Shown piece by piece: positions 36,283 through 45,775 of a stretch of 64,000 nt of DNA; within the stretch, counting starts at the first letter, position 1; each line of letters begins with the position of its first letter. The notes beneath the pieces were generated by a model. That model made no database searches and had not been told where the DNA came from. It saw only the letters and a program-made list of their open reading frames with translations. Position numbers and translations under genes: made by a program. The stretch is from Arthrobacter sp. EPSL27 (lineage in GTDB: Bacteria; Actinomycetota; Actinomycetes; Actinomycetales; Micrococcaceae): positions 1,089,774 to 1,153,773 of the forward strand of contig NZ_LNUT01000005.1 in NCBI RefSeq assembly GCF_001512305.1, written 5' to 3'.

Positions 36283-36432
36283 TTGCCGCGGCCCCAGGCG
36301 TTAGTGTGTATTTCGGAACAGCTCTTTGCGGCACGTCCGTGACCAGCCGATGCCCGATGCCGCGCACGCGGCACGGCGCCGGGAGGATCGGACGGGCCGC
36401 GCAGCACGGATCGATGAATGATGAGGTTCACC

Positions 36433-38451
<2,019 letters not shown>

Positions 38452-38490
38452 GAGGCCAGGTCCGGCCGGCCGGCGCGGGATGATGTCACC

Positions 38491-39729
38491 ATGACGGAAA
38501 CATGTGACGTTCTGGTGGTCGGCGCCGGCCTGGCCGGCCTGCAGTGCGCGCGGGACCTGGAGGCCGCCGGACGCGAGGTGCGGGTGTGGGAGGCCTCCGA
38601 CGATGTCGGAGGCCGGATCCGGACCGACCGGATCGACGGCTTCCTCGTGGACCGCGGGTTCCAAGTGCTGAACCCCGCCTACCCTGCAGTGCGCGAGTGC
38701 GTCGACGTCGACGCCCTGGCGCTGCAGCCGTTCGGCGCCGGCATCCGGGTCCGCGGGGAGAACTCCCTCGAGGTCCTCGCCCACCCCGTGCGCGAGCCGG
38801 GACTGATCCTGCAGACCCTGCGCAGCGGACTGCTGGATCCCCGCTCTGTCGCCGGGCTGCTGCGCTGGGCCGCCCCGGCGTTTGCCGGCCGCCTGCGGCG
38901 GCCCGGCGCCGACCGTCCGCTGCGGGAGGCCTTGAACCGGGCCGGATGTTCCGGCGGCCTCCGCAGGGCGCTGGACCAGTTCCTCGCCGGTGTCCTGCTG
39001 GAGGACGAGGGCAGCACCTCCAACGACTTCGCCCTGGAACTGGTGCGCGTCTTTGCGACCGGGGTGCCCGGACTGCCGCGCGACGGCATGCAGGCCCTCC
39101 CCCGGCAGCTGGGAAAAGCCCTGGCCAGCCCGGTGCGCACCTCGACGCGGGTGGAGTCGGTCACTCCGCACGGGAACGGGTCACTGGTCACCGCCGCCGA
39201 CGCCAGCCTCCTGGCCCGCCACGTGGTCCTCGCCACGGATCCGGCCGACGCCGCGAGGCTTGCCGGCGGCGGGGCGCCGGCCATGAAAGGCGTGCTGACG
39301 CACTGGTTCGCCGCCGCCACGGCCCCCAGCGGGTCGGACATGCTCCACGTGGACGGCCGCGCGCAGCCCCGCGGCCCGCTGGTCAACGCGGCCGTGATTT
39401 CCAACGCAGCACCCAGCTACGCGCCCGCCGGACGGCACCTGATCCAGACCTCCGCGCTGCTGGGACCGGGCCGGCCGGTTCCAACCGATGAGGAGGTCCT
39501 CCGCCATGCCGGGGACCTTTTCCGCTCCTCGACGGCCGGGTGGGAGCTGGTGGCCAGGCACGAAATCCAGCAGGCCCTGCCCGTGCAGCCTCCGCCGCTG
39601 CGGTCCCGGCCGGTGGAGGGCCCGTCCGGGCTGATCGTCTGCGGCGACCACCGGGAGACCGCCTCGATCCAGGGCGCCCTGGTCAGCGGCCACCGGGCCG
39701 CACTCGCCGTCCTCGGACGGCCCCGGTGA
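38491..39729 (+). CDS. FAD-dependent amine oxidase/phytoene desaturase-like oxidoreductase
   Basis: A 412-residue flavoprotein. N-terminal VLVVGAGLAGLQCARDLEAA dinucleotide-binding motif, then VWEASDDVGGRIRTDRIDGF, and a C-terminal GLIVCGDHRETASIQGALVSG that closes the FAD site. Substrate unknown; similar proteins are annotated as NAD(P)/FAD-dependent oxidoreductases of the protoporphyrinogen oxidase/phytoene dehydrogenase group. It overlaps the next SRPBCC gene by four bases (GTGA), suggesting a two-gene unit. Confidence 0.88.
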   Translation: MTETCDVLVVGAGLAGLQCARDLEAAGREVRVWEASDDVGGRIRTDRIDGFLVDRGFQVLNPAYPAVRECVDVDALALQPFGAGIRVRGENSLEVLAHPVREPGLILQTLRSGLLDPRSVAGLLRWAAPAFAGRLRRPGADRPLREALNRAGCSGGLRRALDQFLAGVLLEDEGSTSNDFALELVRVFATGVPGLPRDGMQALPRQLGKALASPVRTSTRVESVTPHGNGSLVTAADASLLARHVVLATDPADAARLAGGGAPAMKGVLTHWFAAATAPSGSDMLHVDGRAQPRGPLVNAAVISNAAPSYAPAGRHLIQTSALLGPGRPVPTDEEVLRHAGDLFRSSTAGWELVARHEIQQALPVQPPPLRSRPVEGPSGLIVCGDHRETASIQGALVSGHRAALAVLGRPR

Positions 39730-40100
39730 GATTTTGCGTTTCGCGCCAGGTCGCGGCCTCCGCGGAGGACGTCTGGGACCTGCTCACCGATACCGCTCAA
39801 TGGCCGGCGTGGGGGCCGTCGATCACCGGCGTGGAACCTGCCGCGGCCCGGAGACTTGCGCCCGGAAGCCGCGGCACGGTCCGCACCGTCCTGGGCGTGA
39901 AGCTGCCGTACACCGTGACTGTGTTTAAGCCCGGACGGTTCTGGGCGTGGTCTGTTGCGGGGGTCCCGGCGACCGGCCACCGGGTCATTCCGCTGGGCAA
40001 CGGGTGCCGGGTGACGTTCACGGTTCCGTGGTGGGCTCCGGCGTACCTGCCGGTGTGCGCCCTGGCGCTGCGCCGGATCGAGCGGCTCGCGGCACGGTGA
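39726..40100 (+). CDS. SRPBCC (START-like) ligand-binding protein
   Basis: A 124-residue protein with the polyketide-cyclase/START-like fold: VSRQVAASAEDVWDLLTDTA then QWPAWGPSITGVEP, RGTVRTVLGVKLPYTVT, and a hydrophobic last helix. Such proteins bind a hydrophobic ligand in a helix-grip pocket. The GTG at 39726 overlaps the stop of the oxidoreductase, so the two probably act on the same compound; this is inference. Confidence 0.8.
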   Translation: MRFCVSRQVAASAEDVWDLLTDTAQWPAWGPSITGVEPAAARRLAPGSRGTVRTVLGVKLPYTVTVFKPGRFWAWSVAGVPATGHRVIPLGNGCRVTFTVPWWAPAYLPVCALALRRIERLAAR

Positions 40101-40154
40101 GGCCCGCGTGCCGGGGGGCGGCGGCGCGCGGCACATCGCGATAGATTGGCAGGC

Positions 40155-40628
40155 ATGAGCGAAGCCACCACCGACGGCGCCGGCCGCGGCACCATCCTGG
40201 TCCTCAACGGGCCCAACCTGAACCTGCTCGGCACCCGCGAACCCGAGAAGTACGGCACCGCCACCCTGGCCGACGTCGAACAGCTCGCCAAGGACGCCGG
40301 CGCGGCCCACGGCCTCGACGTCGAATGCTTCCAGTCGAACCACGAGGGCGCCCTTGTGGACGCCATCCACGCCGCCCGCGGCAAGGCCCTCGGCATCGTC
40401 ATCAACGCCGGCGCCTACACGCACACATCGGTGGCCATCCGGGACGCCATCTCCGCGGTGCAGCTGCCCGCCGTCGAGGTCCACATCACCAACGTCCACG
40501 CCCGCGAGGAGTTCCGGCACCACTCCTACCTGTCGGACATCAGCAAGGCAGTCATCGCGGGTGCCGGGATCATGGGCTACCGGTTCGCCGTCCAGTACCT
40601 CGCCGGGCTGCAGGCCAGCAGGGACTGA
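40155..40628 (+). CDS. aroQ: 3-Dehydroquinate dehydratase, type II
   Basis: A 157-residue shikimate-pathway enzyme. [20 protein letters not shown] holds the lid Arg28 and catalytic Tyr33 with the same spacing as in the M. tuberculosis enzyme. [15 protein letters not shown] and [19 protein letters not shown] supply the other active-site Asn and His. It is a dodecamer in this family. The ATG at 40155 is preferred over TTG at 40146. Confidence 0.95.
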   Translation: MSEATTDGAGRGTILVLNGPNLNLLGTREPEKYGTATLADVEQLAKDAGAAHGLDVECFQSNHEGALVDAIHAARGKALGIVINAGAYTHTSVAIRDAISAVQLPAVEVHITNVHAREEFRHHSYLSDISKAVIAGAGIMGYRFAVQYLAGLQASRD

Positions 40629-40630
40629 AC

Positions 40631-41680
40631 ATGTCCGCCGTCGATCCCGCCGCGGCGGCAAACGCGGCTGAACCGGACACAGCGCAGTGGTACCGCCACT
40701 TCGGCACCGTCGACGCGCCCGGCAATTCAGCCTGCTACGCCGAGTGGTCGGTGGGCATCGCGGACGACCCGGAGCTGCTCCGGCGGATCGACCAGTGGCC
40801 GCACAACAAACGCCAGCCCCTGCTGATGCTGGCGGCCGCCCGCTTCCTCGGCGCGCAGGTTGGCCCCTATGCGGACTTCCGGGCGTTCCTGGATACGCAC
40901 TGGGCTGACGTGTCGCGGACGGTGCTCTCCCGCGCCACCCAGACCAACGAGACGGGCCGCTGCGCCACCCTGCTGCCCTCCCTGGCGCAGATCGCGGCCG
41001 AAAGCGGGCGCCCGCTGGCCCTGATTGAGGTCGGGGCATCGGCCGGGCTGAACCTGTATCCGGACCGCTACGGCTATGAGTACGCCACCAGTGCGGGGAC
41101 CACCCGGCTGGCACCGGCCGGCGCCGCCCCTGGCGGCTATCCGGTCCTGGCCTGCACCGTTACCGGCCCGGCACCGCTCCCGGACGGCCTTCCGGCGGTG
41201 GTGTGGCGGGCCGGGATCGACCTGAACCCTCTCGACGTCCGGAATCCCGACGACGTCGCCTGGCTGGAGGCGCTGATCTGGCCGGAGCAGGAATTCCGCC
41301 GCGAGCGGCTGCGCCGGGCCCTTGAGGTGGCCCGGGCCGATCCTCCCCTGCTGGTGGCCGGGGACCTCAACGACCGGCTCACGGCACTGGCCGCGCAGGC
41401 GCCGCCGGACGCCACCCTGGTGGTCTTCCACAGCGCCGTCCTGGCCTACCTCGACGCGGCGGCGCGGGCCAGGTTCCGCGGAACCATGGCGCAGCTGGCT
41501 TCCGACCGGGGCTGCCACTGGCTCTCCAATGAGGGGCACACCGTGGTCATGCAGGCGGACGGCTCCAGCGTGGTCCCGGAGATGGACGACGCACGGCTCC
41601 GCGGCCGTTTCCTGCTGCTGCACAACGGGACGCCGGTGGCGATCACGGGCCCGCACGGCCAGAGCCTGGAGTGGCTCTAG
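40631..41680 (+). CDS. DUF2332 family protein
   Basis: A 349-residue cytosolic protein matching the actinobacterial DUF2332 pattern: WYRHFGTVDAPGNSACYAEW, LIEVGASAGLNLYPDRYGY, VVWRAGIDLNPLDVRNPDDV, ALIWPEQEFRRERL and VVFHSAVLAYL. The GASAGLNL segment resembles a methyltransferase motif I, so a nucleotide or SAM pocket is possible, but no activity is established. It starts two bases after the aroQ stop, so the two are co-transcribed. Confidence 0.82.
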   Translation: MSAVDPAAAANAAEPDTAQWYRHFGTVDAPGNSACYAEWSVGIADDPELLRRIDQWPHNKRQPLLMLAAARFLGAQVGPYADFRAFLDTHWADVSRTVLSRATQTNETGRCATLLPSLAQIAAESGRPLALIEVGASAGLNLYPDRYGYEYATSAGTTRLAPAGAAPGGYPVLACTVTGPAPLPDGLPAVVWRAGIDLNPLDVRNPDDVAWLEALIWPEQEFRRERLRRALEVARADPPLLVAGDLNDRLTALAAQAPPDATLVVFHSAVLAYLDAAARARFRGTMAQLASDRGCHWLSNEGHTVVMQADGSSVVPEMDDARLRGRFLLLHNGTPVAITGPHGQSLEWL

Positions 41681-41747
41681 CCGCGGATGCCGGCGTGTAC
41701 TGCCAGCCGCGGCGTTTCCCTCGCCTGCCGGCGGCGGTACTTGCTGC

Positions 41748-42935
41748 TTATTTCTGGATGCACTGGCCCGGCGAGACGGCGCGGGACAGGCCCGGAGCCT
41801 GCGCCGCGACGGGACCGAGGTCCGTCATGGTGACGGCGTAGCCGAGCGCCGACTCGCCCGTGGCCTTGGCGAAGATCACGCCTGCCACCTGGCCGTCGGT
41901 GGTCAGCAGCGGGCCGCCGGAGTTGCCGGGCTGCACGTCCCCCGCAATGCGGTAGACGTCGGCCGGCTGCGGGCTGTTGCCGTAGATGTCCGGGACCAGC
42001 ACCGTCGCGATGTCCTGCACCGTGGCAGGTTTGGACTGGAACGGCCCGCCGTGCGGGTACCCGGCAAAGGCGGCCGGGGTGCCGGCGGCCAGGTCGCCGC
42101 TGAGTGCCAGCGGGGCGGTGCGCAGGCCGTCCACGGCGACGACGGCGAGGTCATGCTGGGTGTCGAAATACACCACCCGGCCGGGCAGGGCGCCGCCGCC
42201 GGGGATCTCCACAACGGGTTCCGGCACGCCGGCCACCACGTGGGCGTTGGTGACCACCCGGCCGGGCGACACCACAAACCCGGTTCCGGTCTGGTTCTGT
42301 CCGCACTGGTACGCGGTGCCGGCGATCTTCAGGACCGACGCCGCCGCCTGGTTCAGAGCCGGGGTGTCAGTGCTGGCGTTGGGGATGGCCACCGGCTGGC
42401 CCTCGCCGATGCCCTCGAACAAGGTGGGAATGCCCTCACCGATCACCGCCGACCGGAGCTGGGCCATGGAGGTCTTCACGGGCACGGGCGTCACGCCGTC
42501 GATAAAGCGGATCACCTTCGACTCGGCCAGAGGCTGAGAGACGAAGGGCACACCCAGCGCGCCGATGCTGAAGGCCAGCATCGACATCACCAGGGCGGAC
42601 ACCACCACGTTGACGCCTCCGCCGGCCACCCGGTCCACGGACCGCAGCGGGCTGATTTTGACGACGCTGCGGACCCTGCGGCCGATTGCGGTGCCCAGCC
42701 CGTGGCCCAGGAGCATCAGCAGCACGGCGGTGGCGATGATGGCGGTCAGGCGCCAGCCGCTGTCCTCCACCAGGCCGCTGACGACGGGGACCGACACAAA
42801 GGCGGCAACGGCACCGGCGGCGAATCCCGCGATGCCGCCAACCGTCACCAGAAAGCCGTTGCGCAGGCCGTGAAACAGGTAGGACAGCAGCGTCACAATC
42901 AACACCAGGTCCAAAAGGGTCAAGCCGAACACCAA
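41748..42935 (-). CDS. marP: MarP-like membrane serine protease
   Basis: A 395-residue protein: an N-terminal CvpA-like domain of four transmembrane helices, then a periplasmic chymotrypsin-like protease with His231 (NAHVVAG), Asp near 260 (QHDLAVV) and Ser near 339 (GDVQPGNSGGPLL). In mycobacteria MarP cleaves the peptidoglycan hydrolase RipA and is needed in acid and oxidative stress. Two Cys (YQCGQNQ and the C-terminal PGQCIQK) could form the disulfide described there. It is divergent from crp. Confidence 0.93.
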   Translation of the reverse strand: MVFGLTLLDLVLIVTLLSYLFHGLRNGFLVTVGGIAGFAAGAVAAFVSVPVVSGLVEDSGWRLTAIIATAVLLMLLGHGLGTAIGRRVRSVVKISPLRSVDRVAGGGVNVVVSALVMSMLAFSIGALGVPFVSQPLAESKVIRFIDGVTPVPVKTSMAQLRSAVIGEGIPTLFEGIGEGQPVAIPNASTDTPALNQAAASVLKIAGTAYQCGQNQTGTGFVVSPGRVVTNAHVVAGVPEPVVEIPGGGALPGRVVYFDTQHDLAVVAVDGLRTAPLALSGDLAAGTPAAFAGYPHGGPFQSKPATVQDIATVLVPDIYGNSPQPADVYRIAGDVQPGNSGGPLLTTDGQVAGVIFAKATGESALGYAVTMTDLGPVAAQAPGLSRAVSPGQCIQK

Positions 42936-43147
42936 GGCTCCTTAAAGGGGGTAAACCCCAATTCTACCGGCGCACGCTGACAGTTTGCCGTGCACCGGCG
43001 GAGGCGGGAGCGGGCCACCGCCAGCTCCCCCGCGCGGCCCCGGGAGCGACGTACAGCGCGTTTCGATGCCAAGTACGTCACAGAAGCCTGAAAATTCTGA
43101 AACAATGGCTGGAGCGCCCCAGCCGACACAGTTAGTCAGGAGATTTT

Positions 43148-43825
43148 ATGGATATCGAGGTATTGCGCCGCGCACCCCTTTTCGCCACGCTCGACGACGA
43201 GGCGTTCCGTCTGCTGACGGACGAGCTCACCGAGGTGGACCTCTCACGCGGAGCCTCGGTATTCCGGGAAGGCGACCAGGGCGACCAGCTCTACTTCATC
43301 GTCTCCGGCAAGGTCAAGCTTGGACGCACGTCCCCGGACGGCCGCGAGTCGCTGCTTGCGATCCTCGGCCCGGGCGAGCTCTTCGGCGAAATGGCCCTGT
43401 TTGATCCGAGCCCGCGTACGGCCACGGCAACCGCCGTCTCGGAAACCCGCCTCGCCGGGCTGAAGAACGAGAGCCTCAACGCCCTGCTCCGCACCCGCCC
43501 GGAGGTATCGGCCCAGCTGCTGCAGGCCCTGGCCCGCCGACTGCGCCGAACCAACGACTCCCTGTCCGACCTGGTCTTCTCCGACGTTCCGGGCCGTGTG
43601 GCCAAGGCGCTGCTGGACCTGGCCGACCGCTTCGGCCGCCCCGCCACGGACGGCGTCCTGGTGGCCCACGAGCTCACCCAGGAGGAACTGGCCCAGCTGG
43701 TCGGCGCCTCCCGCGAAACGGTCAACAAGGCCCTCGCCGAATTCGTGCAGCGCGGCTGGCTGCGCCTGGAGGCCCGCGCCGTTGTCATCCTCGACATGCA
43801 GCGCCTCCGCCAGCGCTCCCGCTAA
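43148..43825 (+). CDS. crp: Crp/Fnr-family global regulator
   Basis: A 225-residue protein: cyclic-nucleotide-binding domain (FREGDQGDQLYFIVSGKVKL, GPGELFGEMALFDPSPRTATA with the phosphate-binding Glu and Arg), C-helix, then a winged helix with LTQEELAQLVGASRETVNKA. It matches the actinobacterial Crp/GlxR group (M. tuberculosis Rv3676). GGAGATTTT precedes the ATG at 43148. It is followed by a very strong terminator. A possible target, acs, lies upstream in this window. Confidence 0.94.
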   Translation: MDIEVLRRAPLFATLDDEAFRLLTDELTEVDLSRGASVFREGDQGDQLYFIVSGKVKLGRTSPDGRESLLAILGPGELFGEMALFDPSPRTATATAVSETRLAGLKNESLNALLRTRPEVSAQLLQALARRLRRTNDSLSDLVFSDVPGRVAKALLDLADRFGRPATDGVLVAHELTQEELAQLVGASRETVNKALAEFVQRGWLRLEARAVVILDMQRLRQRSR

Positions 43826-43840
43826 GCCTCACCCACAGCA

Positions 43841-43888
43841 AACGCCGAAGGCCGGCCCGTTCAGATGAACGGGCCGGCCTTCGGCGTT
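43841..43888. terminator. Perfect 22-bp stem terminator after crp
   Basis: 43841-43862 pairs without mismatch with 43867-43888 around the loop AGAT; the stem core is GCCGAAGGCCGGCCCGTTC. It begins 15 bases after the crp stop. It is symmetric, so could act in both directions, but the Nudix gene on the other strand ends 195 bases away, beyond the repeats. Confidence 0.88.
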
Positions 43889-43906
43889 AATCCGCGCCAC
43901 CCCCGC

Positions 43907-43957
43907 GGGACATGCCCAGCCTGAGAATCAGCGGGTGGACATAACGCCAATATGTCC
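43907..43957. repeat. Dispersed intergenic palindromic repeat, copy A
   Basis: GGGACATGCCC, then exactly 19 bases, GGACATA, exactly 7 bases, TATGTCC. The last two blocks form an inverted repeat (a hairpin). The same architecture and spacings occur at 49018 and 57295. Confidence 0.7.
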
Positions 43958-44062
43958 AGTGGCGGCGGCCGGAGGAGCGCATGTCCAGTGGCAGGATAGT
44001 CCCCGCGGAGCGCATGTCCAGTGGCAGGATGATCCCCGCGGAGCGCATGTCCAGTGGTGGCG
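43952..44062. repeat. Tandem array of 33-bp units next to repeat copy A
   Basis: ATGTCCAGTGG starts at 43952, 43981, 44014 and 44047. The last three belong to 33-bp units starting AGCGCATGTCCAGTGGCAGG at 43976, 44009 and 44042. The array ends just before the Nudix stop at 44083. No protein homology in any frame was recognised. Confidence 0.8.
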
Positions 44063-44082
44063 GCGTGCCGCTCCCGGCAGGG

Positions 44083-44994
44083 TCAGCGTTCGCGCTGGGG
44101 TTCCCCGGCAACGGTCTTGGCGGCCTCGACCTCCAGCATCATCTGACCGTTTTCCTCGACGAGCCGCGGCTGGTAGACGTGCGCCTTGCGTTTGTAGCTC
44201 AGGTAGGCAATGCAGCCGTTCGCGGAGGCCATCTTCTCGAGCATGATCTCCGAGCCGGGCACCATCAGCTGCCCCAGCCTGAGGCCCACGGTGTTCTCCT
44301 GGCCCACCTCGTCGCCAAGGGCGGACGTCTCCCGCTCGGCGATGACCTTCCGGGCACACACCCAACGGCCCCAGATCCCCTTGCTGGCCAGCAATGAGGG
44401 CTGCTGGTTCATCGGGACCGTGGCCGCGAAGTAGCGGGTGTTGAAGCGGCGGTGCGCGAAATCCGGGCTGAGCCAGTTCACCAGCGGTTTCAGCAGGTCC
44501 GTCCGCACCGAAAGCCCGCGCTTGGCGAGCACCTCGGTGAACGACTTCTCCTGCTCCGCCACGGCCACCCGGGCCCGCATCCACTCGGGCGTGGACGTCG
44601 CCTCCACCGTCGTGGACAGGTCCGGCCCGGCGAGAAGGACGCCGGTTTCCTCGAACAGTTCGCGGATGGCGCCCACCACGTGGCGGCGGGCCAGCCCGAC
44701 GTCGGCGGTCCCCATCTGCTCGGCCCAATGCTGCGGCGAGGGGCCCAGCCAGCCGACGGCGTCGTCGTCGGACGCCTCCAGGGACCCGCCCGGGAAGGCG
44801 AGGACGCCCAGCGGCGAGGAGCCGGGCCGGTAACCCAGCCAGGTCTCCAGGCCCGTGGGCGAATCACGGAGCAGCACCACGGAGGAAGCGAACCGCGGCG
44901 CGCGGGGCGTCCGTTCGCCGTGTTCCAGCCAGCTGCGGGCTGCCCCCTCAAGATCCGGGGGGAGGTCGAACAGTCGTCGGGCTAACTGAGGCAA
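44083..44994 (-). CDS. Nudix hydrolase with split Nudix box (NUDT19-like)
   Basis: A 303-residue protein. The Nudix motif is interrupted: AFPGGSLEASDDDA is separated by about 30 residues from RELFEETGVLLAGP. Such an insertion is known in the NUDT19 group, which hydrolyses CoA esters. Later landmarks are SPDFAHRRFNTRYFAATVP and GIWGRWVCARKV. The start is TTG at 44994 by family extent; the ribosome site is poor. It is 16 bases downstream of the RidA gene and probably co-transcribed. Confidence 0.82.
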   Translation of the reverse strand: MPQLARRLFDLPPDLEGAARSWLEHGERTPRAPRFASSVVLLRDSPTGLETWLGYRPGSSPLGVLAFPGGSLEASDDDAVGWLGPSPQHWAEQMGTADVGLARRHVVGAIRELFEETGVLLAGPDLSTTVEATSTPEWMRARVAVAEQEKSFTEVLAKRGLSVRTDLLKPLVNWLSPDFAHRRFNTRYFAATVPMNQQPSLLASKGIWGRWVCARKVIAERETSALGDEVGQENTVGLRLGQLMVPGSEIMLEKMASANGCIAYLSYKRKAHVYQPRLVEENGQMMLEVEAAKTVAGEPQRER

Positions 44995-45010
44995 GGAACT
45001 GACCGGCCTT

Positions 45011-45580
45011 CTAGGCGAATTCGGCGATCAGTTCGACTTCAACCGGGGAGTCGAGCGGAAGGACGGCAACACCGACGGCGGACCGCGCGTGCTGGCCGGC
45101 GTCGCCCAGGACCTGGCCCAGCAGTTCGGAGGCGCCGTTGATCACACCGGGCTGGCCGGTGAAGGACGGGTCGGAGGCAACGAACCCCACAACCTTGACG
45201 ATCCGCGTGATGCGGTCCAGGTCCCCGATGACGCTCTTGACGGCGGCCAGGGCGTTGACGGCGCACACGGCGGCGTAGCGCTTGGCGTCTTCCGGCGACA
45301 CGGTGGCCTCGTCGGAGGCGCCTTCCGTGCCGGAGGACACCTTGCCGGTGGCCTCGAGGCTGCCGCCGATGAACGGCAGCTGGCCGGAGGTGTAGACGTG
45401 GTTGCCGGAAATCACAGCGGGAACGTAGGCGGCGACGGGCGCGGCTACCTCCGGCAGGGTCAGGCCAAGCTCGGCCAGGCGCTGTTCGACGGCGGACGGC
45501 GCGCCCGCGCCGGCGGTGCTGGAGCCCGGCGTTCCGGACGCCGTTGCGGCGCCCGGAGCGGAAGAAGCGGGGGTGCTCAT
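45011..45580 (-). CDS. RidA-family (YjgF/UK114) protein
   Basis: A 189-residue protein. About 30 N-terminal residues are Ser/Ala/Gly-rich; the RidA domain follows: YVPAVISGNHVYTSGQLPFI, AVCAVNALAAVKSVIGDLDRI and QHARSAVGVAVLPLDSPVEVEL, with the arginine used by active RidA in imine hydrolysis. It fits the mycobacterial Rv3678c position upstream of the PBP gene. It starts two bases after the DUF4177 stop. Confidence 0.88.
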   Translation of the reverse strand: MSTPASSAPGAATASGTPGSSTAGAGAPSAVEQRLAELGLTLPEVAAPVAAYVPAVISGNHVYTSGQLPFIGGSLEATGKVSSGTEGASDEATVSPEDAKRYAAVCAVNALAAVKSVIGDLDRITRIVKVVGFVASDPSFTGQPGVINGASELLGQVLGDAGQHARSAVGVAVLPLDSPVEVELIAEFA

Positions 45581-45582
45581 GG

Positions 45583-45738
45583 CTACTGCTTCTCCCTCTT
45601 CAGGTAGGCAACCAGGCCGTTCCCGTCAGGCCCCGGAACCACCTGCACAAGCTCCCAGCCGTCGTCACCCCACTGGTCCAAAATCTGCTTTGTGGCGTGA
45701 ATAATGAGCGGAATCGTGGCGTACTCCCATTTGGTCAT
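45583..45738 (-). CDS. DUF4177-like small protein
   Basis: A 51-residue protein, translated by hand: MTKWEYATIPLIIHATKQIL, then DQWGDDGWELVQVVPG, and a basic end YLKREKQ. The W-E-Y opening and the DGWELV core are the DUF4177 signature. Role unknown. It begins 37 bases from the divergent PBP gene and ends just before the RidA start, so DUF4177-RidA-Nudix looks like one operon. Confidence 0.85.
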   Translation of the reverse strand: MTKWEYATIPLIIHATKQILDQWGDDGWELVQVVPGPDGNGLVAYLKREKQ

Positions 45739-45775
45739 GAGCTAAAGCCTAGTCCTTGCCGGTAAAGTGGAAAAC

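Noticed and set aside
43887..44111. Open frame through the 33-bp array with repeated LDMRSAG-type peptides
   Set aside because: Arises from the repeat itself, no ribosome site, and overlaps the Nudix 3' end.
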